Source: Raphanus sativus
Lineage: Eukaryota > Streptophyta > Magnoliopsida > Brassicales > Brassicaceae
DNA length: 64,000 nt
NCBI RefSeq assembly: GCF_000801105.2
Contig: NC_079514.1
Span: 45,574,515-45,638,514, forward strand
Direction: 5' to 3'
Under the pieces are notes generated by a model that had not been told where the DNA came from, ran no database searches, and saw only the letters and a program-made list of their open reading frames with translations. Shown piece after piece: positions 24,657 to 36,324 of this stretch; the first letter of the stretch is position 1, and each line of letters begins with the position of its first letter. The translations under genes were made by a program, and so were the position numbers.

Positions 24657-24718
24657 ATCATGTAAATATTTGCAAAATAAAAGGGTACCTCAAAATAGCT
24701 TTTTGTTTTAATAGTATA

Positions 24719-25210
24719 CTAGAGTTTTGACCCGTGCGCCCGCACGGATATTTGGTTTTGTTTTTATAGTTGGATATATTTAGAAAATAAAAGTGTTGAT
24801 TTTTACATTTCTATAAGAAAGGGTTGATGTGAAGATACATTATCTCATATTGGTCTAAATTAAATTACATGTTTTCTCAAAACTTATGATTTGACTTTTT
24901 GGTTTGTAATGGTTTTGGTTCGTTATAAAATAATTGGATACAGGTCTTGTCGGTTTGATTTTGAATAATAAAAGTTGTGATTATGATATGGGCCATCATG
25001 TATGATAAGCCCAAAACATTTGATTTTATTCCAAACCAAACCGAGTAAAATTTGTGGGTTAGGAAACGTGAGTTATGTTTTGATAAAAGCGAAATAAGTT
25101 GTATGTGATGTGCTAAACGACTGTGTTTAAAGGTCAGTGGCACAAAGATGTAATTTTTGTGCAAAATTTAGGGTTAAATACTATTTGTACTTCAGTTTTA
25201 ATAGATTAGA
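24719..25210 (-). mobile_element. Small Helitron, minus orientation
   Basis: On the minus strand the element runs from TCTAATCTATTAAAACTG (25210 leftward) to the hairpin CCGTGCGGGCGCACGG, a short spacer, and CTAG (24722-24719). The bases outside are A on the left (24718) and T on the right (25211), as expected for insertion between A and T. The length is 492 bp. No coding capacity. The same 5' terminus is found at 27559. Confidence 0.85.
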
Positions 25211-25214
25211 TATG

Positions 25215-26406
25215 AGTGTCAGTGTGTGTGTGTGTTCCAACGTAATGAATGAATTCGAAATACCTTTTCACGTCATGGCTCTTGGCAAGTTTTAATGAAT
25301 CAGTTTCCTATTAGAAAAAATGAATTCTTAATCAGAAACCTACGGTTTGGACTTTGGAGACACGTTGTTTATGTTCCTTGAACAATACTTAGGTTCACCC
25401 ACCCTAAGGTGAACTTATGAATTCACCTCTTTCCTTATTTCAATCATATTACCATAAATATTAATGTCACATAAATAAATAAATTATAAATTACAAAAGA
25501 AATAAACTTTAAATCATAAATTATATATTCGAACCCTAAACCCAAATCTTGGATCTTAAATTTTAAACCAAACCCTAAACTCTAAACCCAAATCTATACC
25601 CTAAATCTAAACTATATACCATAAATCCTAAATCTAAATTTAAATTCTAGATCCTAAACTCAAACCATAAACCCTAAATCCAAACTCTAAATCCTAAATC
25701 CAAACCCTAAACTCAAACTCTAAACCCTAAATCCTAAACCTTAAACCCAAACTGTAAACTATAAACCCAAAATTTTCAAATACTTTTGGGTTAATGATCA
25801 TCAAATGTATTTTCAAATAAATTTTAGGGTATAGAGTTCGGGTTTATGGTTTACAGTTTGGGTTGAAGGTTTAGGATTTAGGGTTTAGAGTTTGGGTTTA
25901 GGGTTTAGAGTTTGGAGTTTTGGTTTAGAGTTTATGGTTTGAATTTAAGGTCTAGGATTTAAATTTAGATTTAGGATTTAGGGTATATAGTTTGGGTTTA
26001 GGGTATAGGTTTGGGTTTAGGGTTTAGGGTTTAAAATTTAAGATCTAAGATTTGGTTTTAGGGTTCGAATTTAGAGTTTATGATTTAAAGTTTATTTTAT
26101 TTGTAATTTATAATTTATTTATTTATGTGACATTAATATTTATGGTAATATGATTGAAATAAAGAAAGAGGTGAATTCATAAATTCACCTCGGGGGTGAA
26201 CCTAACTATTGTTCATGTTCCTTTCTTTAGTTCTGTTGCTTATCTTAATAAGTTAATATTGACTTTGATAGGAGCTTCAGAAGAAAGGGTATTTGTTTGA
26301 GGTCGACAAAGAATCTAACTGCAATCGAAACTTCACCGTCTCCAATGTACGTAAGAGAAAACAATGCGTACTCTAATTATGGCTTGGCGTAAACACTAAG
26401 TAGACA
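25215..26406. repeat. Duplicated non-genic block Y, copy 1 (partner at 28.66-29.11 kb)
   Basis: Outside the inserted MITE, this block (AATGAATTCGAA, CTTGGCAAGTTTTAATGAA, CAGAAACCTAC, then CTTTGATAGGAGCTTC and GGCTTGGC) matches 28.66-29.11 kb in the same order. Copy 2 lacks both the MITE (25380-26214) and the Helitron that follows at 26407, so it documents the empty sites. No gene is recognised in either copy. Confidence 0.7.
25380..26214. mobile_element. Mutator-type foldback MITE built of telomere-like repeats
   Basis: A perfect 9-bp target duplication, ATGTTCCTT (25371-25379 and 26215-26223), flanks inverted ends beginning GAACAATACTTAGG and GAACAATAGTTAGG. The two arms, about 400 bp each, are inverted copies. 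The left arm carries many degenerate CCCTAAA and AACCCTAAA units, and the right arm the complementary TTTAGGG units. There is no coding capacity. The 9-bp duplication points to Mutator-like transposition. Confidence 0.82.
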
Positions 26407-27559
26407 CTAGAGTTTTGACCCGCACACCCGTGCGGGTATAAGTTTTTGTTATATATTTAATTATAGTTATTCAGTTTTGACATTTGTTTGTGTTACTCAA
26501 TGTGTTTAGCTTCTGAATTTTATAAATTAGAAGTTTGTGTTTATCTTTCTATGGTTTACTGTCTTTTATTAGTAATAAGAATACTTTTGGATTTTATTAA
26601 AATATAATATATTTTAAATCAAAGTTGTATATAAGGTTCACATTTGATATTGAAATTTTCTAAAATAGATACATGTTTAGATAGAAACATTAAAAATAAG
26701 TAGAGTTTTTTTAAAAAAAATCGCTAATAATTTAAATTATTGAATTGGGCCATTTGGTTATTATTTTAAATTTGGTTTAATATATCAGAATTTAGAGTTA
26801 CATATGAATTGGTTTGTTAAAGAGAATAGATTGTAATATACTAATTTAATAAGTACTAAAATCAGATCCACGTGCCCGTGCGGATGTCATCTTTGTATAT
26901 AAAATAAATAGTTTATATATAGTTTAATAATATATATATACAACAATCTGGGAACTCAGTTTGGTTTGAGATTATAATCTGTGATTATTACCATCAGTCC
27001 ACACTGAAGAACAATGAAAGTGTCAGCTTTATTTGCTACATTGTATGCGCTAATTATTGAAATCCCAAAACAAAATAATTTGCCACATGAACTTAAGATA
27101 GGCTCATGCAATAATTTTGCATCTTGGAAATATATAAAAATTAAAATAGTTGATATCAAACAGTGATAATTTCTTATATCATCATAATAACTATTCTCGA
27201 GTTCAACAGAAGCAAAAGAATAAAAAAAGTTAGTAAGTGAAAAGATATTTTATACCTTAGTATATTCCTTTCCAAATTTCGTAAGTGAACAAATATTTTA
27301 TTAAAATTTATGAAAAGGAATGTTAAAAACAGAGTGTATCATACTAAAATATATGCTAGATTTTAGGTGTAGATATGTAAAATAGTTATTATGACTTCGA
27401 TTTCTGTGACCAACCTATAAAATATTTTTATTATTAATTGGAAACCAAGATATTTTTTTTTATAAAACTACAGTTTATTAAGTCAATGGCATATAGTTGT
27501 AAATATTGAGGAAAACTAAGGGGTAATTTATATATGTACTTCAGTTTTAATAGATTAGA
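26407..27559 (-). mobile_element. Helitron, minus orientation, with precise empty site preserved nearby
   Basis: The minus-strand 5' end TCTAATCTATTAAAACTG lies at 27559 and the 3' CTAG at 26410-26407, preceded by a hairpin of CCCGCAC and GTGCGGG type. Flanks are A (26406) and T (27560). The related block at about 29.06-29.09 kb reads straight through the junction (TACATATTTGCATGAG), confirming both ends. A second, decayed hairpin near 26868-26884 (CCACGTGCCCGTGCGG) suggests an older nested 3' end. Confidence 0.85.
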
Positions 27560-28330
27560 TATTTCCATGAGAAGCTTTTCAATTTTCACGTGCTAATTTA
27601 TGTTGTATTATTTAAACATTAAAATAAATTAATCAAAATGAATACTTAATATAGATGTATTATTTTAAATTTTAAGAAAACTGACCACACCAAGATATGT
27701 ATAATTGATCTGGTATACCATATATTTTGACTTTGCGTCAACAGTTGGTTAGATAGAGAGGAAATATATATAGTATTTCCAGTGGCCAAACATTTTTCAA
27801 AAAAAAAAATGCAGATTTTTATGTCAGATTGTATCGCGTTTTATTATGTGCATGTGACCAGGTCATAGATCAATATTAGCTGTCTGAAATATAAATGTCT
27901 GTTGTTCCATTAACTGCCATGATCCATAAAATATCATGCATCAATTCATACACACGTATTATAAGTATGAAACAATCATAGTGTGTAGTCCAACAAAAAG
28001 ACAAATAAGAGTGGTTTTTTCAGAGAATTTGCATCTACATTGAATTGTAAGATCCTCCAAATCAAATGTGGCCATATATTTCTTTTTTTGCCATATATTT
28101 CTCATTTAATAGAGAAGTTTCCAATGTATTTTCTTCTCTGATTATTGCCTAATCAGTTATAGTTTTCTAATAAGAAAAGGCTCCACAAAAAGATTTTTTT
28201 CTTCCACTCAATTTAAAATAATAATATACACAAGGCACTTTGTTGTGAATTCCGGTAATAAAATTTCGTTCAGAAGTAAGAGATAACCCATACTGAAACA
28301 AAGACTCTATATGTGATGTTTTTTTATCAA
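27560..28330. repeat. Duplicated non-genic block X, copy 2
   Basis: Shares ordered stretches with 8.55-9.79 kb, for example CAGGTCATAGATCAATATTA and TTGTTCCATTAA. No gene seen. Confidence 0.55.
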
Positions 28331-28659
28331 TCTTACGAATAAATCAACACAAACCTAAAATTGTTGTTAATTGACAAGTTTCAAAACCCAGGACTACTAA
28401 CATGATAAACTTTGCTATCTATAACATAACGGAGTAACGGACCATCAAAAAAGTCTTGAGATAAATTTTTTTTTTTGGCAACGCCTTGAGATAATTATCG
28501 TAACAAATATTTTATGAAATCTGAAAAAAATATGAAATCTAGGTAGAAAAATTCCCACTCGCTGTTTAAACAACCATTAAACCAAAAAGAAAAAAAAATG
28601 CACATTAGTTAGAACAAGGCAAAGAAAGTTATTTTTTGAATCCACTACTGCTCATTTAT
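28331..28659. other. AT-rich intergenic DNA, no gene seen
   Basis: No coding frame or transposon end recognised. Confidence 0.45.
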
Positions 28660-29110
28660 ATATTCTCAACGTAATGAATTCGAAGTACATATTCATGTCA
28701 CGGGATTCTTGGCAAGTTTTAATGAAACTGTATTTTAATATTCGAAAAATGTTTTTGGTCAGGACTCAGGAGCACAATCTTGTTCAGAAACCTACAGTTT
28801 AGAAACAAGATTACCTTCCTTTCTATATTTTGTTTGAATGTTTTACTTCTGACTTTGATAGAAGCTTCAAAACAAAGGTAGTTTTTTTTTTGTGACTGAA
28901 ACAACACAAAACTAAGGTGTTTTGAAAGGAAAAACGTAACTGTTTGAAGGCGACGAAGAAACTAACTGAAATCGTCGTATCTACTAGTATCTTCTAGCTC
29001 TACGGCTGTACGGCATGTAAAATATGTAATGATGCTCTAATTAAGGCTTGGCTTAAGCACTAAAGTATATACATATTTGCATGAGAAGCTTTTAAACTCT
29101 CACATGTGAC
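28660..29110. repeat. Duplicated non-genic block Y, copy 2 (empty site for MITE and Helitron)
   Basis: Ordered match to 25215-26406 plus the start of 27560 onward, without the two insertions. Contains CTTGGCAAGTTTTAATGAA and, at its right end, GCATGAGAAGCTTTT, which in copy 1 lies beyond the Helitron at 27560. Confidence 0.7.
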
Positions 29111-29359
29111 ATAAATTGATAACAATTTAAAACTATATGCGATGTCGAATATTTTCAAAATGTAAAGAATTTAACATCCGTTGATCACTAATCCCTACAA
29201 CACGGTTGGATGCAATTCAATTTTTTTCCTTCAGCAATGACAGAAATATGGTCTCTGAAATACCAGTCCGTTATCTCAACCAAATAAGACAATTAGTCTA
29301 GAAAAAACAAGGTTATTCATTATTACTAATTAATTTCGTTACAAGACTATAGTGTCTTC
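29111..29359. other. Intergenic DNA
   Basis: No gene seen. The last eight bases, GTGTCTTC (29352-29359), are the target duplication of the next element. Confidence 0.5.
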
Positions 29360-29654
29360 CAGTGGCGGATCCAGAATTTTTTTTATCGGGGGCACAATAT
29401 ATTATATAAATTAATTATTTTAAATAAAGATTATATATAATATAAAATAAGAATAACTAACAAAATTAAGCTTAAAGTATTATACTACATTTAAATTTGG
29501 TACCATGAAATTATAAACAAAACTAATCTTAAAATATTTTGGATTTTAAATTTTGATTTTAATATCTCTTTTTTCAAATTTTTATTTAGGTGTCTTATTG
29601 TCTAAAAAGTTTATCAGAAAGTATAAAGTATTTTTGACTAATGATATAAAATAA

Positions 29655-29728
<74 letters not shown>

Positions 29729-30052
29729 AGTTAATTAGTTAGAAAGATGAACAAATGATTTAAGGATAAAGAAGTCAATTAGTAATAAATTAAATGTAGG
29801 AAAGAAGATGTATGTAAATGCTATTACAATATTAAATTACAAAGAATAAATAAGAGAAATAGGTTGTTTTGGGAAAAAAGGTAAAATAGAAGTTGTTATA
29901 AGGGGACATCGAACCTCCTTTCTCCAATATTTAATGGGGGCACTATAAGCCACTGAGCTACATAATTCATATTGTTAAGTCTTAACACACGGTAATTATA
30001 AAAGTAGTCGGGGGCACGTGACCCCATACCTTTAAACGTGCATCCGCCCCTG
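29360..30052. mobile_element. hAT-type MITE with perfect 8-bp target duplication
   Basis: The inverted ends are CAGTGGCGGATCCAG at 29360 and, from 30052 on the other strand, CAGGGGCGGATGCACG. Flanking duplication GTGTCTTC is identical on both sides (29352-29359, 30053-30060). The 693-bp interior has no coding frame and carries a (TA)n(GT)n microsatellite. Confidence 0.88.
29659..29728. repeat. (TA)n(GT)n compound microsatellite
   Basis: About 27 TA units followed by about 7 GT units, inside the hAT-type MITE. Confidence 0.95.
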
Positions 30053-30060
30053 GTGTCTTC

Positions 30061-32947
30061 TGCAACAAGCAAATGTCTATTCGTATTGGTTTTCTTTGGA
30101 TTAAAAGTTGGTTTGATTTTTCTTTTCTTTTCTCTGTTAGTTTAAACGTATAAAGGTTATGTCAGTTTAAAGGTTTTGCGATTAATTTCTGTTTGTTTTG
30201 TCACCGTTGCTACGTCGTCGACTAATACATAAATGTAGATTATATATCAAGGAAAATTCTTTGTCTCTTTCAATATTCTTACTGTAGTTACAACTTACAA
30301 GAATATATGAAAAATGAATTCTACTTAGCTATCGTTTTTTTGTGAGTGTCATTGGATCGTGATAAATTGTACGAATTCAAAAGAACGGATCTATTATCAA
30401 CACAAATGTTTTTTTTTTGTATTTGAGTTTATATTTTAATTTTTATAATAAGTAAACTATCTAGACAACAAACATTATTTTACTTCTTTCTCAAAAAAGA
30501 CATTATTTACTTTCTATTTCTGTATAGAATCCGAACCACTTTTCATTAAAACTATTAAGATAGTTTCTTTAGATAGATTTTTTTTTTTTAAACCATGCAT
30601 AGTTTCTTTAGATAGATATGCGATAGAAAAATAGAAAAACAACATAGACCTGGCTTGAGGTGCTTTGCAAGAAAATCTGAGTTATTAAGGATCACCGTTC
30701 ACCAGCGAGGATTTTATGATTCAACAATCACAGCGCATGTAGATCACAGCATTAAACCAGTAATATCTTTTTAACAAAAACAGAAGAAGAAGAAAAAACA
30801 TTAAACAAGTGATTTAGAAATAAAATAATTTGTTAGAGGGGAGATCGCATGTGTGTTTTTTTTGGGCAAGCATGTGTTTTCTATAGTGTCGTTTGATACT
30901 AAAGAAAGCAAGGTAAATAGTGTTCAGTCGGCAAGCAATTCGCAATCATATTAAACTATATAGGGTACATGGTACTTAATTCTTTTTGGCAATAATGTCA
31001 TTTGCAATATTAAATTATATTTTCATACTAATTCCCTCGAGTCTCTAATGTCACACCGACACTTTGTTTGATATGCCCGTGATTCTCTTCCTTTTTTTGT
31101 CTTTCTTTAATTTACGGCTTTAATGATACTAGTTTTAGTAGTTTAATACTTGTTATATATATTTTTAACACTGAATAATTATGATATTGCAAAATATAAG
31201 AAATATTACAGACAATTTTACAGCCGATAATTCTATTTGTCTTATAAAGATTCATATTTGAATATATCATCTGAGCTGTCTTATCGGATCTACGTTTGAA
31301 AATATCCATGCATGCTGCAATTTCTTTGTAAATTTTTCTCCGTTAATTTGTATAATTTTGCTTTCTTTGAAAATCGGAACTCAGAATTTTTGGCATAAAA
31401 ATATTAATGAACCTTTAGTAAAAGTATTGGATCATAGAAGCTTCCACTACTTCGTACATATTCATAAAGTAAATATAGTTCTACAGTTAGTGTATTATAA
31501 GTTTTTTTTTGGTAAGAAAAGGTTGTTTCACCTATTTGTCGGGAAATTAGCATTGTAAAAAAAAGTGGTTTCATATTTCTGTCGGGAACTCAAACATTGT
31601 AAATAGTTTTTCCCACCGTAAGTTGAACCCGGATGGTTAGTGTATTATAAGTTATAAGTTTGTAACTAAACTTTTTTTTGTATTATAAGTTGTAAATGTG
31701 TAACTAAACTTTAATTATTTCAATTGTTAAAACCCTATCATTGTACATGTCGCACGTTTTATTAACTTAGATATTTAATAGCGCTAAACGAATATCAATT
31801 TGTAATTTTATCTAGCTGGAACAACTGTGGTGCAAAAAAAAAAAAATCGAGATGACCACAATAGCAATTTATCTAAAGAGAAATTACACTTAGTATGCAA
31901 TAAACAAATTATAATTAGGTAACTAATCAAAAAAGATTGACCACAATATTCAACATATTTTCTTTCATATCGACCGCTGTTCTTTTTATTATTTTTTCTT
32001 TAACTCTTCTTCTTTCTTTTCTTTCAGATCTTTGTTTCTCATAATATCTACGAAAACATAATCATATATTACTCCACTTAAGTTATCTCCACATATACAA
32101 CGGTCATCGCCGCTGTTAATTGACATACCATCTTTTGTGTTCTTCCATTTCTTACTATCCATTAAAATAGAACAGCAATTACGCAAGTCTAAAATTGATG
32201 TTGCTTTTGTATTATCTTCTTATCTTCTCTGTTTTTATGTTTTAAAAAATTTTAGTTTTCAAATCTATTCTATTATATTATTATATAGTATAATTTACTA
32301 TTTTCAGATATTAGTTATATTATATTTTAAATTTGGGTTTTGTGATTATGAGGTTATGATTTAGTGATTAGGATTTAGGGTTTAATATTTGAAAAGTGAA
32401 GGCGGAATTAGAATAGAGTTGAAATATTCTTTAAAAAAAATTGTTTTCTACTCTATTATATACATAAAGAGTAAAAAATGTAACATAAAATACATTTGTT
32501 TTATTTATGCTTCATTCCTAGTGTAACAAAGACAAATTATATTACTATATTATTTATCATGTTCTTATTCTATCCGAAGATTTTATAGTGTTCTATTTTA
32601 TTTTGAAAGTATAACGTGTAATTTTCTTATGTTTTAAACATCATTTATGTTCTTTTAACACTGATGACTCTTACTGAAAAAGGTTGAAATTTTGTATTAC
32701 CAAATCTTAATAGTATTTCTTTATATTAATTATCTCTTAAAATTATTATTATTTTCTATTATTCAAATATTTGTAATATAGTATTTATAGAGCTTTTATA
32801 ATACAGCCATGTCTTAATTCTAGCCATATGTTTTAAATTTACCGACGTTATTACCCACTTTCACTTTTACCGTCTACTTGCTATATACAAGGTTATGACC
32901 GGAGAAAAGAAATATTAAATGTTATTGATTACATTGTTAGACAAGAT
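30061..32947. other. AT-rich intergenic DNA, no gene seen
   Basis: 2.9 kb of sequence with poly-A and poly-T runs and only short, unconvincing frames, for example 31112-31309 and 31989-32186 on the minus strand, which are low-complexity. No RNA gene or transposon end was identified. The last eight bases, GACAAGAT (32940-32947), belong to the next element's target duplication. Confidence 0.5.
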
Positions 32948-35487
32948 TAGGTCTGGGCATTCGGGTATTCGTTAGCGTTTGGATCAAGTTTTTTGGGTTT
33001 TCGGATTTTCGGATTTACGATCATAGGTTCCATACTTAAATTTTATAAATATGGATCGTGTTCGGATAATAACACTTCAAGTCCGGTTCAAAATTGTACT
33101 GCGTCGTAAAACCCATAAAATAATCATATATCGTTTAAATTCAGATTATATCAGTTTGATTCGGATATAACCGAAATAAAAAACAAAAAAAATTGAACCA
33201 AAACATAAAAAACATCTAAATTAAATAAAAATTAATTTATCACACATAAAATTGATAAAATAACAATAAAATATTAAATCAAACATGAAAACAAACGTCA
33301 TTTATAAAAATATGTATTGTCTTATAGATAGTAAACTTTTTATTTCAATGAAAAATTATAAAATTTATAAAATACTTATTTGTAACTAATCAATACAATT
33401 AAAACATCAGACATTTTTTAGACATTCCCTTATTTTTAAACTATTTACAAGCGTGCCATTATTATTTAATTTTAATTAATAAGTTATAGAAATTAGTTAT
33501 AACAACCAAATAAATAGCTGATATATAAAAATAAATCGCAGATCCCACCTTATTTACAATCGAAAATATATGGTAAGTTATAATATGTTAATTTTTTTGT
33601 ATTTACTGTCCACCTCATAATATATCAATTATTCTCAATATGTAATCCTAATTAAATGAATAATTGAGTACAGATTTCTATAAGTATAATAATATTACTA
33701 TAATAGTATACTTATTTGATATAATATTTACCAAACATTTAAAATAAATTTAATTTATTATTATGTTCTTAGTAATAATATTTTCCAAATTAAAAAAAAA
33801 TAAAATCAACACCGGATTAATATTTATAAATATCTAAACAATTCCTATATCTTGGGGACATAAAAACTAAAACCACATTAAAACCAAAATAAAAACCAAA
33901 TGGATATCCAAATAAACAAAATAAAGTTTATATATTTTTAAAATGATAAAATTTAATTTTAAAATGATAAAATACTCTAAAACTACTATCTATAAACTGA
34001 ACTACACTGAAAAAAGGATTTCCCTACTATTTTTATTCAAAAATTTTGAAATTATTTTTAGTTTCTGCTAGAATAGAATCACCTGAATATTTTTTTAACC
34101 AAAGCATCTATTATATGATATAATATTTACCAAACATTTAAAATAAATTTAGTTTATTATTATGTTCTTAGTAATAGTATTTTCCAAAAAAAAAAAAACA
34201 ACACCGGATTAATATTTATAATATCTAAACAAGTCCTATATCTTGGGACAGAAAAACTACAACCAAATCAAAACCAAACTAAAAACCAAATGGATATCCA
34301 AATATTCAAAATACAGTCTATATATTTTAAAAATATTTATTATATTTAATTTTAAAATGATAAAATATTCTAAAATACTATCTATAAACTAAACTACACA
34401 AAAAACGGATTTCCCTACTATTTCTATCCAAAATATTTGAAATTATTTTTAATTTTATGCTAAAATAGAATCACCCGAATATTTTTTATCCAAAGTATCT
34501 AAATTTATCCGACTTATCCATTATTTTTTCTGAAATTTCAAAAAACATCATTTTACCCTAATTACTCTAAGTTATCCAAAAAAAAGAAGAACCGGGCCAT
34601 AGTCGAATTGAACTCGAAATTATAATGGTTTTCCAAACCAAACCGGAAACCAAATTAACCAAACCAAAATCAAATACAAATTCATAAATAACCGAACAAT
34701 TTTTATATTTCTACCCAAAAGATGAATTTTCATACTATTTTTTATCCAAAATATTTAAAATTATTTTAATTTTCTGCTAGAATAGAATCACTCGATTACT
34801 CTTTAGCTAAAATATCTATATTTATCTGAATTATTCGTTATTTTTCCAAAAATTCGATCATTTTTACCCCAATTACTCTAAATTATCTAAAAACAAGAAC
34901 CGGACCATAGTCGAATTGAACTCAAAATTTTAACAGGTTCTTAACATTGTTATTCGAACCAAACCAAAAACTAAGTTAACCAAACCAAAATCAAATCAAA
35001 ATTCATAAATAACCGAACGATTCTTATATTTCTTGAATCAAGAAATGGAAATCAAACTGGAATGAATCTGAAAACAAAAAAAATACAAATTAGAACCAAA
35101 CCGAAAACCAAATGCGTACAAACATATTAGTGAGCAAATAAATAGAGTAATAAATATGTCAACAAAAATAATCCCGCACTTTCTAAGCGCGGATCAAAAT
35201 CTAGTTGTGTACTTAAAGCATTTATTAAAATTTTAATATTTATTTATTATATTTAATTTAATAATTAAAATACTTATATATATTTCAAATATTTATATTG
35301 ATTATTAATTTCGAATTTTTCGGGTTATCCGTTCGAGTTTGGTTAATAATACTTTGGATTCAGATTTTTTTGTACCACTCTACGAGATCCGTTCGGATAT
35401 TTTTATATTTCGGATCGGATAACGGGTCAGATTTTTCGGTTCGGATTCGGTTCTGATTTTGAGTTTTGGATTTTATGCCCATACCTA
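32948..35487. mobile_element. Non-autonomous hAT-type element, 2.5 kb
   Basis: The ends are TAGGTCTGGGCAT at 32948 and, on the other strand from 35487, TAGGTATGGGCAT. Flanks are GACAAGAT and GATAAGAT (35488-35495), an 8-bp target duplication with one mismatch, as for hAT. No transposase frame is left. The interior contains a direct duplication (33714 onward repeats at about 34114, and a third partial copy lies after 34560), and a Helitron 3' end near its right side. Confidence 0.7.
35172..35204 (+). mobile_element. Helitron 3' terminus (5' end not located)
   Basis: Imperfect hairpin CCGCACTT/AAGCGCGG (one mismatch), then a spacer and CTAG (35201-35204) followed by T. The matching 5' TC end must lie to the left, inside or beyond the hAT element. 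I could not identify it. Confidence 0.55.
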
Positions 35488-35495
35488 GATAAGAT

Positions 35496-36324
35496 GATGA
35501 GAAACATGATAGTTTCGTTGAGATATAAGCTAGAAAATAAATATGCAGGATTGCTCCAATGATGGTTCCACCATAGAAGATAAATTTTCTATAGACTCCA
35601 GATTTTTTTGACTTGTAAAGAACATTGTTTTGCTCTGGTCAATAAATTTGAAATTTCATTAAAAAAATTACATTATGTCAAAATTATAGCTATATTCTTA
35701 ATATTGTATTATAAATTGTTTAGTTAGTAAATTAACCCTTTAACCAAAAGCCAATTATTTCATCTACCATGGTGACCATATAACAATTGACTAACAAAAA
35801 AGACAGTTCCTAGACGACTATTTCGGTTTATACGAAACTAAACATTTAGTATAATATTTTTGCTCTTTTATTAGAAGAAAAAGACCCCAAAAAATGAAAA
35901 GATATTTGACTGGAAGGCAACGTGAATTGTGCATATGAGTAACCGACACACACAACACGAGGCTCAAACTCAGAAATAGCCCAGAAGCTGATGAGTTGTT
36001 GAAAAAGCTGAACTCTTGGCTTCAAGTTTAAAAAGACGTCACCATAACTTTTACTTCCCGTGTGGACCTCACTCTTGTCCTCCAAATCGCCAAATGAATC
36101 CCAATTAAATAGAAAACAATTAAAGAAAAGCATTAAACCCACCCACCTAAAATCATTAAATATCTAAGAAAATGAAACACGAACAAAAAAAAAATTGGGA
36201 AGTAGAAACATCACAATCATAATCAAAATCACATCACCTTACCAAATCTTAATTCACAAACCAAACCTCTTTAAATCGCCGACACTTTCTATTCTTCCTT
36301 CTCTCACTCTTTCCTTCGACCACC
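35496..36324. promoter_or_regulatory. Upstream region of FLA15
   Basis: About 830 bp between the hAT element and the FLA15 start. The last 150 bp are C/T-rich (CTTCCTTCTCTCACTC), typical of a plant 5' untranslated leader. An ACGTCA motif occurs near 36035. A minus-strand frame at 35846-36142 looks accidental. Confidence 0.4.

Noticed and set aside
25500..26100. Possible true interstitial telomere
   Set aside because: The repeats are degenerate, arranged as inverted arms and enclosed by a perfect 9-bp target duplication, so they belong to a MITE.
35846..36142. 98-codon minus-strand frame upstream of FLA15
   Set aside because: It is unlike any protein I recognise, overlaps the FLA15 promoter, and its composition is explained by AT-rich sequence.
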